From Ga0077536 sp035325705 (GTDB taxonomy: Bacteria; Pseudomonadota; Gammaproteobacteria; Ga0077536): a stretch of 64,000 nucleotides of DNA. Every line of letters starts with the position of its first letter. Position 1 is the stretch's first letter. The DNA lies in NCBI GenBank assembly GCA_035325705.1, contig DAOKZI010000013.1:62001-126000 (forward strand). The letters run 5' to 3'. This document shows, in pieces, positions 25,781-33,029 of the stretch. Position numbers and translations under genes: made by a program. The notes under the pieces were generated by a model, which had not been told where the DNA came from, searched no databases, and saw only the letters and a program-made list of their open reading frames with translations.

Positions 25781-26586
25781 CAATCGATCCGCCGGAAATC
25801 GCGCTCGCGCGTCGCGACGGCCGCTCGCACCAGCCGTCGCGGGAGGTAGCGGGCCGCGGCCGCGATGAGACGGTTGAGCCTGCCGACGACGTGCACGGCC
25901 TTGCCGCGATCGACGGCCGCGAGCCCTTCGCGCACGACTTCTTCGGCCGTCATCCACAGCGCGCGCGGCAGGCGCGAGACTTGCGGCCGCATGCCGTTGA
26001 CGTCGTGGAACTCGGTGTACGTGAAGCCCGGACACAGCGCGCAGACGACGATGCCCGCGGGCGCGAGCTCGGCGTGCAGGCACTCCGAGAAGTGGATCAT
26101 CCACGCCTTGGCCGGCCCGTAGAGCGTGTGCCCGGCGCCGCCCGGCACGAGGCCGGCGAGCGAGGCGACGTTGACGATGCGCCCGCCGCCGCGCGCACGC
26201 ATGCCCGGCGCGACGCGCCAGCAGAGCTCCGCCACGCTTTCGATCATCACCTGCTGGAACGCGGCATGGACCGGCCACGCCTGCCCGAGATAGCCGCCGG
26301 GCACGCCGTAGCCGGCGTTGTTGATCAGCACGTCGATGCGCAGATCGCGCGCTTCGACGGCGTCGAACAGCGCGGCGGCGGCGCCGGGCACGGACAGATC
26401 GGCAGGGATCACGTGGCTCTTCACCGCGTGACGCGCGCCGAGCTCGGCCGCCAGGGCCTCGAGCCGCTCGACGCGTCGCGCCGTCAGCACCAGGTCGTGG
26501 CCGCGGGCGGCATAGGCGCGCGCGAAGGCCGTGCCGAGGCCGGCGGACGCGCCGGTGACGAGGGCGACGGGCCGCGCCGCGCTCAT
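25780..26586 (-). CDS. SDR-family oxidoreductase (YqjQ/DltE-like)
   Basis: 268 residues: LVTGASAGLGTAFARAYA cofactor site, an Asp in PADLS, NNAGYG, the catalytic Ser in VNVASLAG, and YGPAKAW as the Tyr-x-x-x-Lys motif. The C-terminus is basic with a hydrophobic patch (RLNRLIAAAARYLPRR), typical of the YqjQ/DltE branch whose substrates are mostly unknown. Its start overlaps the SulP stop and its stop overlaps the sirtuin start, so it is translationally coupled on both sides within the sulfur operon. Confidence 0.85.
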   Translation of the reverse strand: MSAARPVALVTGASAGLGTAFARAYAARGHDLVLTARRVERLEALAAELGARHAVKSHVIPADLSVPGAAAALFDAVEARDLRIDVLINNAGYGVPGGYLGQAWPVHAAFQQVMIESVAELCWRVAPGMRARGGGRIVNVASLAGLVPGGAGHTLYGPAKAWMIHFSECLHAELAPAGIVVCALCPGFTYTEFHDVNGMRPQVSRLPRALWMTAEEVVREGLAAVDRGKAVHVVGRLNRLIAAAARYLPRRLVRAAVATRERDFRRID

Positions 26587-28313
26587 GCCGGCGTCGCGCT
26601 GCGCGCGTCTGCGGCCAGCGCGTCGAAGGCCTCGTGCGCGTAGCGGAACTCGCGCCCGGAGAGATCTTCGAACAGGCGCGAACGCCGCAACCGATCGCGC
26701 ACCGGTCCTTTCAGATCGCTGAAGTGCAGGCGCAGGCCGCGCGCGGCGAGGGTGCGATTCAATTCCTCGAGCCGCTCCAGCGCCGTCATGTCGATCGCGC
26801 TGACCGAGGACATCACGAGCAGCACGTCGGTGGTAGCGGGCCGGGCGGCGAGCGCGCGCTGCAGCTCGACTTCGACGGCCGGCACGTTGCCGAAGAAGAG
26901 GTTCTCGTCGACGCGCATCGCGAGCAGGTGCGGCAGTGTCTCGACGGCGACGCGATTGACGTTCCTGAACTGCTCGGTGCCGGGCACGCGGCCGACGATC
27001 GCGATGTGCGGACGACTCGCCTGCCACACGACCGTGGTGAGCGACAGCAGGAGCCCGAGCGCGATGCCGACCTCGACGCCGGCGGCGACGACGCCCAGCG
27101 CCGTCAAGGCGAAGGCGAGCCCGTCGGCGCGCGCATAGCGCCAGGCCCGGCGCAAGGCGGCGAGATCGACGAGGCTCGAAGCGGGCACGATGATGGTGGC
27201 GGCGAGCACGCAGATCGGCAGTTTCTCGAAAGCGCCGCTCATCGTCGTCACCACCCCGAGCATCGTCAAGGCGGCAACGACGCCGGCGAGCGGCGACTGC
27301 GCGCCGGCCGCGTCGTTGACGACGGTGCGCGAGAAGCCGCCGGTCACCGGCATGCCGCCGGCGGCCGCGGCGGCGAGATTCGCGGCGCCCAGACCCAACA
27401 GCTCGCGATTGGCGTCGATACGCTCCTGGCGCTTCAAGGCGAGCGACTGCGCGACGGAAACGCTCTCGACGAAGCCGACGAGCGCGATGGCGGCGGCCGG
27501 CAGCAGCAGCGCACGCAGGCTGGCGGCATCGGGCAGCGACCAGGCGAGCGCGGGCAGGCCCTGCGGTATCGGGCCCACCACTTTCAGGCCGGTGCGCACG
27601 TCGAGCGCGAGCGCCGCGGTCAGCGCCGTCGCTGCGGCGACGACGACGACCGGCGCGAGCCGCATGCCGATGTCCGCGGCGGTCGGCCCGCAGCCGAGCG
27701 CGCGCAAGCAGGACGCGGCGTGGCGTTTGGCGAGCACGAGCAGCATCAGTGCGCCAGAGCCGAGCGCGAGGCTCGTCGGGTCGAAGGCTCTCGCGTTCAG
27801 CACCAGCGCATGCGTGAGCTCGAGGGCGGTATGGCCGACGCCTGGAATGGCGGCCAGCGCCTGTAGCTGACCGACGATGATCAGCAGCGCCGAGCCCGTC
27901 GCGAAGCCGGCGATCACGGGGTGGCTGAGCAGATTCGCGACGACGCCGAGACGCAGCGCGCCGAGGCCGAGCAGCACCGCGCCCGACATGCCCGCGAGCA
28001 CGAGCGCGAGCCGCGCGTACTCGAGGCTGCCGGGCGCCGCCAGCGGCGCGAGCGCCGAGGCCGTCATCAAGGACAGCACGGCGACCGGACCGACGGCGAG
28101 CGTACGCGAAGAGCCGAAGGCCGCGTAGACCGCGATCGGCAGAATGCTCGCATAGAGCCCGGCCTGTGCCGGCAGGCCCGCGAGCAGCGCATAGGCGAGG
28201 CTCTGCGGCACCAGCATCACGACGACGACGAGGCCGGCGACGAGATCGCGTCGCGCATGCGAGCGCCCGTAGCCGGCGGCCCAGGGCGGCAGGAAGCGCG
28301 CGAGCAGGCTCAT
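26583..28313 (-). CDS. SulP-family anion transporter with STAS domain
   Basis: 576 residues with 11-14 membrane helices followed by a cytoplasmic STAS domain (about 440-560, with VLLVMSSVSAIDMTALERLEEL). Family motifs include VPQSLAYALLAGLPAQAGLYAS in the first helices and a GGMPVTGGFSRT loop. SulP proteins carry sulfate, bicarbonate or other anions. In this operon, under a BigR-type persulfide repressor, export or import of sulfite or sulfate produced from sulfide detoxification is a reasonable guess. It lies 22 bp downstream of the Blh-type gene. Confidence 0.88.
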   Translation of the reverse strand: MSLLARFLPPWAAGYGRSHARRDLVAGLVVVVMLVPQSLAYALLAGLPAQAGLYASILPIAVYAAFGSSRTLAVGPVAVLSLMTASALAPLAAPGSLEYARLALVLAGMSGAVLLGLGALRLGVVANLLSHPVIAGFATGSALLIIVGQLQALAAIPGVGHTALELTHALVLNARAFDPTSLALGSGALMLLVLAKRHAASCLRALGCGPTAADIGMRLAPVVVVAAATALTAALALDVRTGLKVVGPIPQGLPALAWSLPDAASLRALLLPAAAIALVGFVESVSVAQSLALKRQERIDANRELLGLGAANLAAAAAGGMPVTGGFSRTVVNDAAGAQSPLAGVVAALTMLGVVTTMSGAFEKLPICVLAATIIVPASSLVDLAALRRAWRYARADGLAFALTALGVVAAGVEVGIALGLLLSLTTVVWQASRPHIAIVGRVPGTEQFRNVNRVAVETLPHLLAMRVDENLFFGNVPAVEVELQRALAARPATTDVLLVMSSVSAIDMTALERLEELNRTLAARGLRLHFSDLKGPVRDRLRRSRLFEDLSGREFRYAHEAFDALAADARSATPA

Positions 28314-28335
28314 CGCGCGCGGCGCGCCGGCCGGC

Positions 28336-28677
28336 TCACGCGCCGGTGGCGAGCCGGTAGAGCTTGGCGGCGCGCGCGCCCGAGCGACAGAACGCGAGCG
28401 TCGGCTTCGGCAAGACGTCGATCAGCGCCGCCATGCGTGCGATCGTTTCGGGCGTGATCTCGGCCGGAATCACCGGCAGGTAGGCATAGTGCAGGCCCGC
28501 CGCCGCCGCGGCGCGTTCGATTTCCGCGCTGGTCGGCTGCTCCATGCCGCCTTCGCCGTCCGGCCGGTTGTTGATCACGCTCCTGAATCCCGCCGCGGCG
28601 ATGGCCGCGAGCTGCGCCGGCAGCAACTGCGGACAGGTCGCGAACTCGGCGTTGAGGGGGTCGACCTGCAGATCCAT
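28336..28677 (-). CDS. Blh-type phosphatase-fold sulfur protein (TIGR01244/DUF442-like)
   Basis: 113 residues from the ATG at 28677, which overlaps the previous stop as TGATG; a GTG three bases upstream is an alternative. GFRSVINNRPDGE and LPVIPAEITPE precede the active-site loop FCRSGARAAKLY, a Cys-x5-Arg phosphatase or rhodanese-like loop. This is the domain often fused N-terminally to the persulfide dioxygenase Blh in alphaproteobacteria and Xylella. Here it is a separate gene, with the dioxygenase encoded divergently. It probably carries sulfane sulfur on its Cys, but the activity of this small domain is not well settled. Confidence 0.82.
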   Translation of the reverse strand: MDLQVDPLNAEFATCPQLLPAQLAAIAAAGFRSVINNRPDGEGGMEQPTSAEIERAAAAAGLHYAYLPVIPAEITPETIARMAALIDVLPKPTLAFCRSGARAAKLYRLATGA

Positions 28678-29126
28678 CACGGGCGCTCGTGCTGCGCGCG
28701 CGGAGTCGCGGAGGCCGCGGCGCGGTTGATCAGTTCATAGCCGAGCATGCCGACGAGCATCGCGGCGACGAAGATCACGGCTTGCGGCAGGCCGGCGCCG
28801 AGCGCGACCAGCGCCGGACCCGGGCAGAAGCCCGCGAGCCCCCAGCCGGCGCCGAAAGCGAGACTGCCGAGCACGAGGCGCGGATCGACGTCGCGCCGCG
28901 AAGGGATCTGCATCGGCGCACCGAGCAGCGAGCGCGCCCGCCGGCGGGCCAGCGCAAAGGCGCCGCTCGCGACCGCGATCGCGCCGCCCATCACGAGCGC
29001 GAGCGACGGGTCCCAGTCACCGGCGAGATCGAGGAAGGCGAGCACCTTGGCCGGGTTGGCCATGCCCGCGATGATGAGTCCCAGACCGAAGATCAGTCCG
29101 CACACGAAAGAGGCGAAGTTCAGCAT
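28677..29126 (-). CDS. YeeE/YedE-family membrane protein (second half, DUF6691-like)
   Basis: 149 residues with four hydrophobic helices. The motif GLIFGLGLIIAGMANPAKVLAF and the cysteine-bearing GWGLAGFCPGPALVALG are signatures of the C-terminal half of YeeE/YedE transporters. Full-length members are thiosulfate channels (YeeE/TsuA) that use conserved cysteines to relay thiosulfate across the inner membrane. Here the channel is split into two adjacent genes (see 29136-29570), as in other BigR-controlled operons. It could move thiosulfate or another sulfur anion. Confidence 0.85.
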   Translation of the reverse strand: MLNFASFVCGLIFGLGLIIAGMANPAKVLAFLDLAGDWDPSLALVMGGAIAVASGAFALARRRARSLLGAPMQIPSRRDVDPRLVLGSLAFGAGWGLAGFCPGPALVALGAGLPQAVIFVAAMLVGMLGYELINRAAASATPRAQHERP

Positions 29127-29135
29127 GGAGAGTCC

Positions 29136-29570
29136 TCAGACGCCGAGCAGGTGGCGGGTGACGAACACGGTGGCGAAACCGGCGGCCATGAACGACAGCG
29201 TGGCGAGCAGGGAACGCGGCGAGAGCCGCGACAGTCCGCAGACGCCGTGACCGCTGGTGCAGCCCGCGCCGTAGCGCGTCCCGATGCCCACCAGCAGGCC
29301 GGCGGCGGCGAGCGTCGGATAGCTCGCGGCGATCGTCATCGCCGGCAGCGGCGCGACGAGGCCATAGGCGATCGGCGCGAGCAGCAGGCCGGCGACGAAC
29401 GCGAGGCGCCACGCGACGTCACCGGCGCGCGGCATCAGCACGCCGCCGAGCACACCGCTGATCCCGGCGATGCGGCCGTTCAGGAGCACGAACAGCGCGG
29501 CGGCCAGGCCGATGAGCGCGCCGCCGCCCAGCGCGGTCCAGGGAGTGAAATTTTGCCAGTCGATGTTCAT
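29136..29570 (-). CDS. YeeE/YedE-family membrane protein (first half)
   Basis: 144 residues, four hydrophobic helices. GGALIGLAAALFVLLNGRIAG and RYGAGCTSGHGVCGLSRLS are the N-terminal YeeE/YedE signatures; the GCTSGHGVCG segment carries the functional cysteines. It pairs with the downstream gene to make one split channel. The ATG at 29570 lies 11 bp after the repressor stop with an AAGGAGCCGAGG ribosome site. It is the second gene of the persulfide operon. Confidence 0.86.
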   Translation of the reverse strand: MNIDWQNFTPWTALGGGALIGLAAALFVLLNGRIAGISGVLGGVLMPRAGDVAWRLAFVAGLLLAPIAYGLVAPLPAMTIAASYPTLAAAGLLVGIGTRYGAGCTSGHGVCGLSRLSPRSLLATLSFMAAGFATVFVTRHLLGV

Positions 29571-29581
29571 CCTCGGCTCCT

Positions 29582-29893
29582 TCAGCGACAGTAGATGCGA
29601 TAGAGCAGATCCAGCACCTGCTCCACGCGATCGTCCGCAATGCGGTAATAGATGTTCTTGCCTTCGCGGCGCGTCGCGACCACGCCTTCGGTGCGCAGTA
29701 CGCCCAACTGCTGCGAGAGCGTCGGCTGCCGGATGTCGAGCAGCTCCTCGAGCTCGGAGACGCAGCGCTCGCCCTGCGTGAGCTGGCACAGCAGCAGCAG
29801 GCGGTCCTCGTTCGCGAGCAGGCGCAGCAGCCCTGTCGCCTTCGCGGCGGCGCGGCGCATTTTGCGGATGTCCAGTGCGCTCGTATCCGGCAT
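29582..29893 (-). CDS. bigR: ArsR-family persulfide-sensing repressor (BigR/SqrR/YgaV type)
   Basis: 103 residues, winged helix: LRLLANEDRLLLLCQL, then the recognition helix DIRQPTLSQQLGVLR and the wing VATRREGKNIYYRIA. Cysteines at 36 (LLLLCQ) and 102 (YRIYCR) are 66 residues apart, the same spacing as Cys42 and Cys108 of BigR, whose disulfide or tetrasulfide formation releases DNA. It heads the minus-strand operon and is divergent from the persulfide dioxygenase with an AT palindrome in the 85-bp gap, so it should repress both directions until reactive sulfur accumulates. Cys44 is an extra residue. Confidence 0.88.
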   Translation of the reverse strand: MPDTSALDIRKMRRAAAKATGLLRLLANEDRLLLLCQLTQGERCVSELEELLDIRQPTLSQQLGVLRTEGVVATRREGKNIYYRIADDRVEQVLDLLYRIYCR

Positions 29894-29935
29894 CGTCCGT
29901 CGTTCGCTTCGTGCTCAAACAGTATACTTTTTTAT

Positions 29936-29947
29936 ATAATATATTAT
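29936..29947. promoter_or_regulatory. Putative BigR-type operator (12-bp AT palindrome) and divergent promoter
   Basis: ATAATATATTAT is a perfect palindrome inside a very AT-rich stretch (about 29922-29948) that stands out against the surrounding GC-rich DNA. It lies 43 bp upstream of the repressor start and 32 bp upstream of the dioxygenase start, so one bound repressor could block both promoters. AT-rich dyad operators are known for BigR. TATAAT-like -10 elements occur within it (TATAAT at 29935-29940). Confidence 0.6.
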
Positions 29948-29978
29948 GCTTGAGCGTGAAACAAGCAAGGAGCCCGCG

Positions 29979-30839
29979 ATGAACCCGCAAGTGAAACACT
30001 TCTTCGACAAGGCGACCTGGACCCTGAGCTACGTGGTCTACGATGCGCCGGGCGGCACGGCGGCGATCATCGACTCGGTCCTCGACTACGATCCGAAGTC
30101 GGGCCGCACGAAGACCGACTCGGCCGAGCAGGTGCTTGCTTTCGTGCGAGCACAGGACCTCGACGTCGCCTGGATCCTCGAGACCCACGCCCACGCCGAT
30201 CACATGTCGGCTTCGCAATACCTGCGCGAGCAGCTCGGCGGCCAGATCGGGATCGGCGTCCAGATCACCCGCGTACAGGAGACCTTCAAGCAGATCTTCA
30301 ACCTCGAGCCCGCGCTCGCCACCGACGGCAGCCAGTTCGATCGGCTCTTCGCCGACGGCGAGCGCTTCGCGATCGGCCGCCTCACCGGCGAGGTCCTCGC
30401 GGTGCCGGGGCACACGCCCGCCTGCGTCGCCTACAGGATCGGCGACGCGCTGTTCGTCGGCGACACGATGTTCATGCCGGACGTCGGCACCGCGCGCTGC
30501 GATTTCCCGGGCGGGGATGCGCGCACGCTGTACAAGTCGATACGCAGGCTGCTGGACTACCCGGCCGACACGCGCATCTTCGTCTGTCACGACTATCCGC
30601 CGGCCGGCCGCGAAGTGCAGTGCCAGACGACCGTCGCCGCGGAGCGTGAAGCGAACATCCACGTCCACGACGGCGTGGCGGAGGAAGCCTTCGTCGACAT
30701 GCGCACGAAGCGCGATGCGACGCTGGAGATGCCGACGCTGATCCTGCCCGCGATCCAGATCAACATTCGCGCCGGCGCCTTTCCGCCGCCGGAAGACAAC
30801 GGCACGCGCTATCTGAAGATTCCTTTGAACGCACTGTAG
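29979..30839 (+). CDS. blh: Persulfide dioxygenase (Blh/ETHE1-like metallo-beta-lactamase fold)
   Basis: 286 residues from the ATG at 29979, which follows AAGGAG at ideal spacing. The iron-binding motif is ETHAHADHMSAS, and AVPGHTPACVAYRIGD and VGDTMFMPDVGTARCDFPGG supply the other ligands. The DVGTARCDFPGG loop is the ETHE1/Blh hallmark. It oxidises glutathione persulfide to sulfite with O2 in the cytoplasm, the central step of sulfide detoxification. It is divergent from the BigR-like repressor. It lacks the N-terminal phosphatase-like domain found fused in some Blh proteins; that domain is encoded separately at 28336-28677. No sulfide:quinone reductase is in the window. Confidence 0.92.
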   Translation: MNPQVKHFFDKATWTLSYVVYDAPGGTAAIIDSVLDYDPKSGRTKTDSAEQVLAFVRAQDLDVAWILETHAHADHMSASQYLREQLGGQIGIGVQITRVQETFKQIFNLEPALATDGSQFDRLFADGERFAIGRLTGEVLAVPGHTPACVAYRIGDALFVGDTMFMPDVGTARCDFPGGDARTLYKSIRRLLDYPADTRIFVCHDYPPAGREVQCQTTVAAEREANIHVHDGVAEEAFVDMRTKRDATLEMPTLILPAIQINIRAGAFPPPEDNGTRYLKIPLNAL

Positions 30840-30840
30840 C

Positions 30841-31118
30841 CGTGGCCCGGGTGCAGCGTAGCGGAACCCAGGGATCTTCTGTGGGTCGATGCGCCCAATC
30901 CCGGGTTACGCGCTGCGCGCTCCACCCGGGCTACGAAACACCCGCAGATTGATGTGCTCTTCGTAGCCCGGAAGCGCAGCGAATCCGGGATCTTCGTCGA
31001 CGCGACTCGACGCATTCACGCTTCGTAGCCCGGGTGCAGCGTAGCGGAACCCGGGGATCTTCATCCGTACCTACACCCCCGATCCCGGTTACGCGCTGCG
31101 CGCTCCACACGGGCTACG
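30841..31118. repeat. Cluster of REP-like intergenic repeats (four to five units)
   Basis: Several variants of a ~30-bp imperfect palindrome occur in both orientations: CCCGGGTGCAGCGTAGCGGAACCC (30846 on), its inverse near 30899-30936 and 31081-31118, CGTAGCCCGGAAGCGCAGCGAATCCGGG (about 30964-30991), and CGTAGCCCGGGTGCAGCGTAGCGGAACCCGGG (about 31025-31056). They fill the 274-bp convergent gap between the persulfide dioxygenase and the MarR gene. The last unit supplies the TAG stop codon of the MarR gene. They probably act in termination or mRNA stabilisation. Confidence 0.85.
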
Positions 31119-31581
31119 GCGCCGCCGGGTCGCTGGCGCCGATGCCGAGCTGCGTCTCGAGCGCGCCGAGGGCGCGCTCCAGGGCCGCGCGCGCCTCGTG
31201 ATCCAGCGCGTTCAGCAGCCGGCGCTCGTAGCTGCGCGCGAGGGGGACGATGTCGGCATAGACGCGGCGCCCCGCGCTGCTGAGACGCAGCATCGAACGG
31301 CGCCGATCCGTCGATGACGCGCGCCTCAGCAGCAGCTTCTTCTCGAGCAGCCGAGCGACCGCGCGGCTCACCGTCACCTTGTCCATGTCGGTCTTCACGC
31401 AGACGAAGTCGGCGGACACGTCCTCGTGCTGGCCGAGCACGGCGATCACGCGCCACTCCGGGATGGCGATGCCGTAGCGCTCCGCATACAGCAGCGAGAG
31501 CTCGCGGCTCATGCGGCTCGCGAGCACCGACAGACGATACGGCAGGAAGGCGCCGAGCGCGAGCGCCTCGGCAGGGCTCAC
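31114..31581 (-). CDS. MarR-family transcriptional regulator of homogentisate catabolism
   Basis: 155 residues from a GTG at 31581 that overlaps the hmgA stop (GTGA), implying coupled translation. A helical dimerisation region is followed by IPEWRVIAVLGQ, a DNA-reading helix (DKVTVSRAVARLLEKKLL) and the wing SSTDRRRSMLRLSSAGR, all typical MarR. Two cysteine-containing or palindromic signals are not needed for its assignment. Because it is co-transcribed with hmgA and a near-perfect palindrome lies in the hmgA/FAH intergenic region, it most likely represses this pathway and responds to an aromatic intermediate. The stop codon falls inside a REP-like repeat. Confidence 0.85.
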   Translation of the reverse strand: MSPAEALALGAFLPYRLSVLASRMSRELSLLYAERYGIAIPEWRVIAVLGQHEDVSADFVCVKTDMDKVTVSRAVARLLEKKLLLRRASSTDRRRSMLRLSSAGRRVYADIVPLARSYERRLLNALDHEARAALERALGALETQLGIGASDPAAP

Positions 31582-32903
31582 GGAGCGAACCGGCTGTCCA
31601 GCCCCTGCCAGCACTGCGCGTAATCGTGCTGGCGCTGCGGGCTGCTCATCGCCCATGCGGACGGCTTCATCAGATAGCGCGACTCGAACATGAACGCGAG
31701 CGTCGCGGTGTAGCGCTCGGGCTTCAGCTCGGCGCTGCTCGCCTTCGCATGCGCCTGCGCATCGGGCCCGTGCGGCACCATGCCGTTGTGCAGGCTCGCG
31801 CCGCCGGGCTCGAAGCCGTTCTCCTTGGCGTCGTAGGCGCCGTAGACGAGGCCCATGAACTCGCTCATCACGTTGCGATGGAACCACGGCGGCCGGAACG
31901 TGTGCTCGGCGACCATCCAGCGCGACGGAAAGATCACGAAGTCGAGATTGGCGACGCCGGCGGTATCGGACGGCGCGCTCAGCACGGTGAAGATCGAAGG
32001 ATCCGGGTGGTCGTAGCTCACCGTGTTCATCGCATTGAAGCGCGCGAGATCGTACTTGTACGGCACCGAAGTGCCGATCCAGGCGACGACGTCGAGCGGC
32101 GAGTGCCTCAGATCGCAGCGCCACAGCCGGCCACCGAACTTGCTGATCAGCTCGAAGGAACCGCTGTCCGTCTCATAGCGCGCAACGGGTGCGAGGAAAT
32201 CGCGATCGTTGGCATAGCCGTCGGAGCCGACCGGTCCGCGTTCCGGCAGGCGCAGGCCCGCGCCGTAGTTCTCGGCGACGTAGCCGCGGCTCGGGCCGTC
32301 CGGCAGGCCGATGCGGCACTTCATGCCGCGCGGCAGGACGCCGATCTCGCCGGGCGCGATCGCGAGCCGGCCGCATTCGGTATCGAGCAGCAGGCGGCCC
32401 TGCTGCGGCACGAACAGCAGCTCTCCGTCGTGGACCGCGAGATAGCGATCGCGCATGTCGCCGTTCGCCGCATAGACGTGAATGCCGATCCCGGCCTGCA
32501 GAGCCGCGTCGCCGTTCGCGGCGAACGTGCGCAGCCCGTCGATGAAGTCCGTCGGCGCGTCCGGGATCGGAAACGGGCTCCAGCGCAGCGGATCCGGCGG
32601 CGCGGGCTCGCCGGCGAGCGGCGCCGTCAGCCAGTAGGGCTGCGCATGGGGACGGTGAGCGCCTTGGCGCACCGAGGGCCGCAGGCGATAGAACCAGGTA
32701 CGCCGGTTGTCGCGACGCGCCACCGTGAACGCCGTGCCGCTGAACTTCTCGGCGTACAAACCGTAAGGCACGGCCTGCGGCGAGAACTGCCCGATCGGCA
32801 GGGCGCCCGCGTGCGCCTCGCTCGCATGCTCGTTGTGGAAGCCGGGCATGTAATCCAAATCGTCGGCGACGCGCGCGCCGCGGGGAGTGGTCTCGATGTT
32901 CAC
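31578..32903 (-). CDS. hmgA: Homogentisate 1,2-dioxygenase
   Basis: About 441 residues. It opens homogentisate to maleylacetoacetate with O2 and Fe(II), a key step in tyrosine/phenylalanine breakdown. Near the N-terminus YMPGFHNEHASEA and GALPIGQFSPQAVPYGLYAE are family hallmarks. The iron ligands lie in PWFHRNVMSEFMG (His, Glu) and GMVPHGPDA (His). The GTG at 32903 has GGCAGG upstream; an in-frame ATG at 32924 would add seven residues and is also possible. It diverges from the fumarylacetoacetate hydrolase gene and is followed by an overlapping MarR gene. A maleylacetoacetate isomerase gene is not seen in the window. Confidence 0.93.
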   Translation of the reverse strand: MNIETTPRGARVADDLDYMPGFHNEHASEAHAGALPIGQFSPQAVPYGLYAEKFSGTAFTVARRDNRRTWFYRLRPSVRQGAHRPHAQPYWLTAPLAGEPAPPDPLRWSPFPIPDAPTDFIDGLRTFAANGDAALQAGIGIHVYAANGDMRDRYLAVHDGELLFVPQQGRLLLDTECGRLAIAPGEIGVLPRGMKCRIGLPDGPSRGYVAENYGAGLRLPERGPVGSDGYANDRDFLAPVARYETDSGSFELISKFGGRLWRCDLRHSPLDVVAWIGTSVPYKYDLARFNAMNTVSYDHPDPSIFTVLSAPSDTAGVANLDFVIFPSRWMVAEHTFRPPWFHRNVMSEFMGLVYGAYDAKENGFEPGGASLHNGMVPHGPDAQAHAKASSAELKPERYTATLAFMFESRYLMKPSAWAMSSPQRQHDYAQCWQGLDSRFAP

Positions 32904-32931
32904 TGCGCACCTGCCCTGCCGCATTCGGCCC

Positions 32932-32975
32932 GTTGCAACCAGCGTGATCGCGAGTATAGTTTCAATTGCAACTAT
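32932..32975. promoter_or_regulatory. Putative MarR operator sites in the hmgA/FAH divergent region
   Basis: ATAGTTTCAATTGCAACTAT (32956-32975) is a 20-bp palindrome with one mismatched pair. A perfect 8-bp dyad GTTGCAAC (32932-32939) that matches its half-site lies 16 bp away. Both are between the divergent starts of hmgA and the hydrolase gene. This fits a two-site operator for the MarR protein encoded at 31114-31581. Confidence 0.6.
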
Positions 32976-33029
32976 CGAGGAAGCGCCGATCTCTGCAATG
33001 CTTCCGCGACGACGACGAGGCGATCATCG

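Noticed and set aside
30841..31118. Possible CRISPR array from repeated units
   Set aside because: Units are irregularly spaced, alternate in orientation and vary in sequence; no cas genes nearby.
31582..32124. Upstream extension of the MarR frame to 336 residues
   Set aside because: It lies inside hmgA in another frame and is low-complexity; the GTG at 31581 overlapping the hmgA stop is the natural start.
31314..33029. 900-residue plus-strand frame ending in the fumarylacetoacetate hydrolase
   Set aside because: The first two-thirds are antisense to hmgA; the hydrolase begins at TTG 33030.
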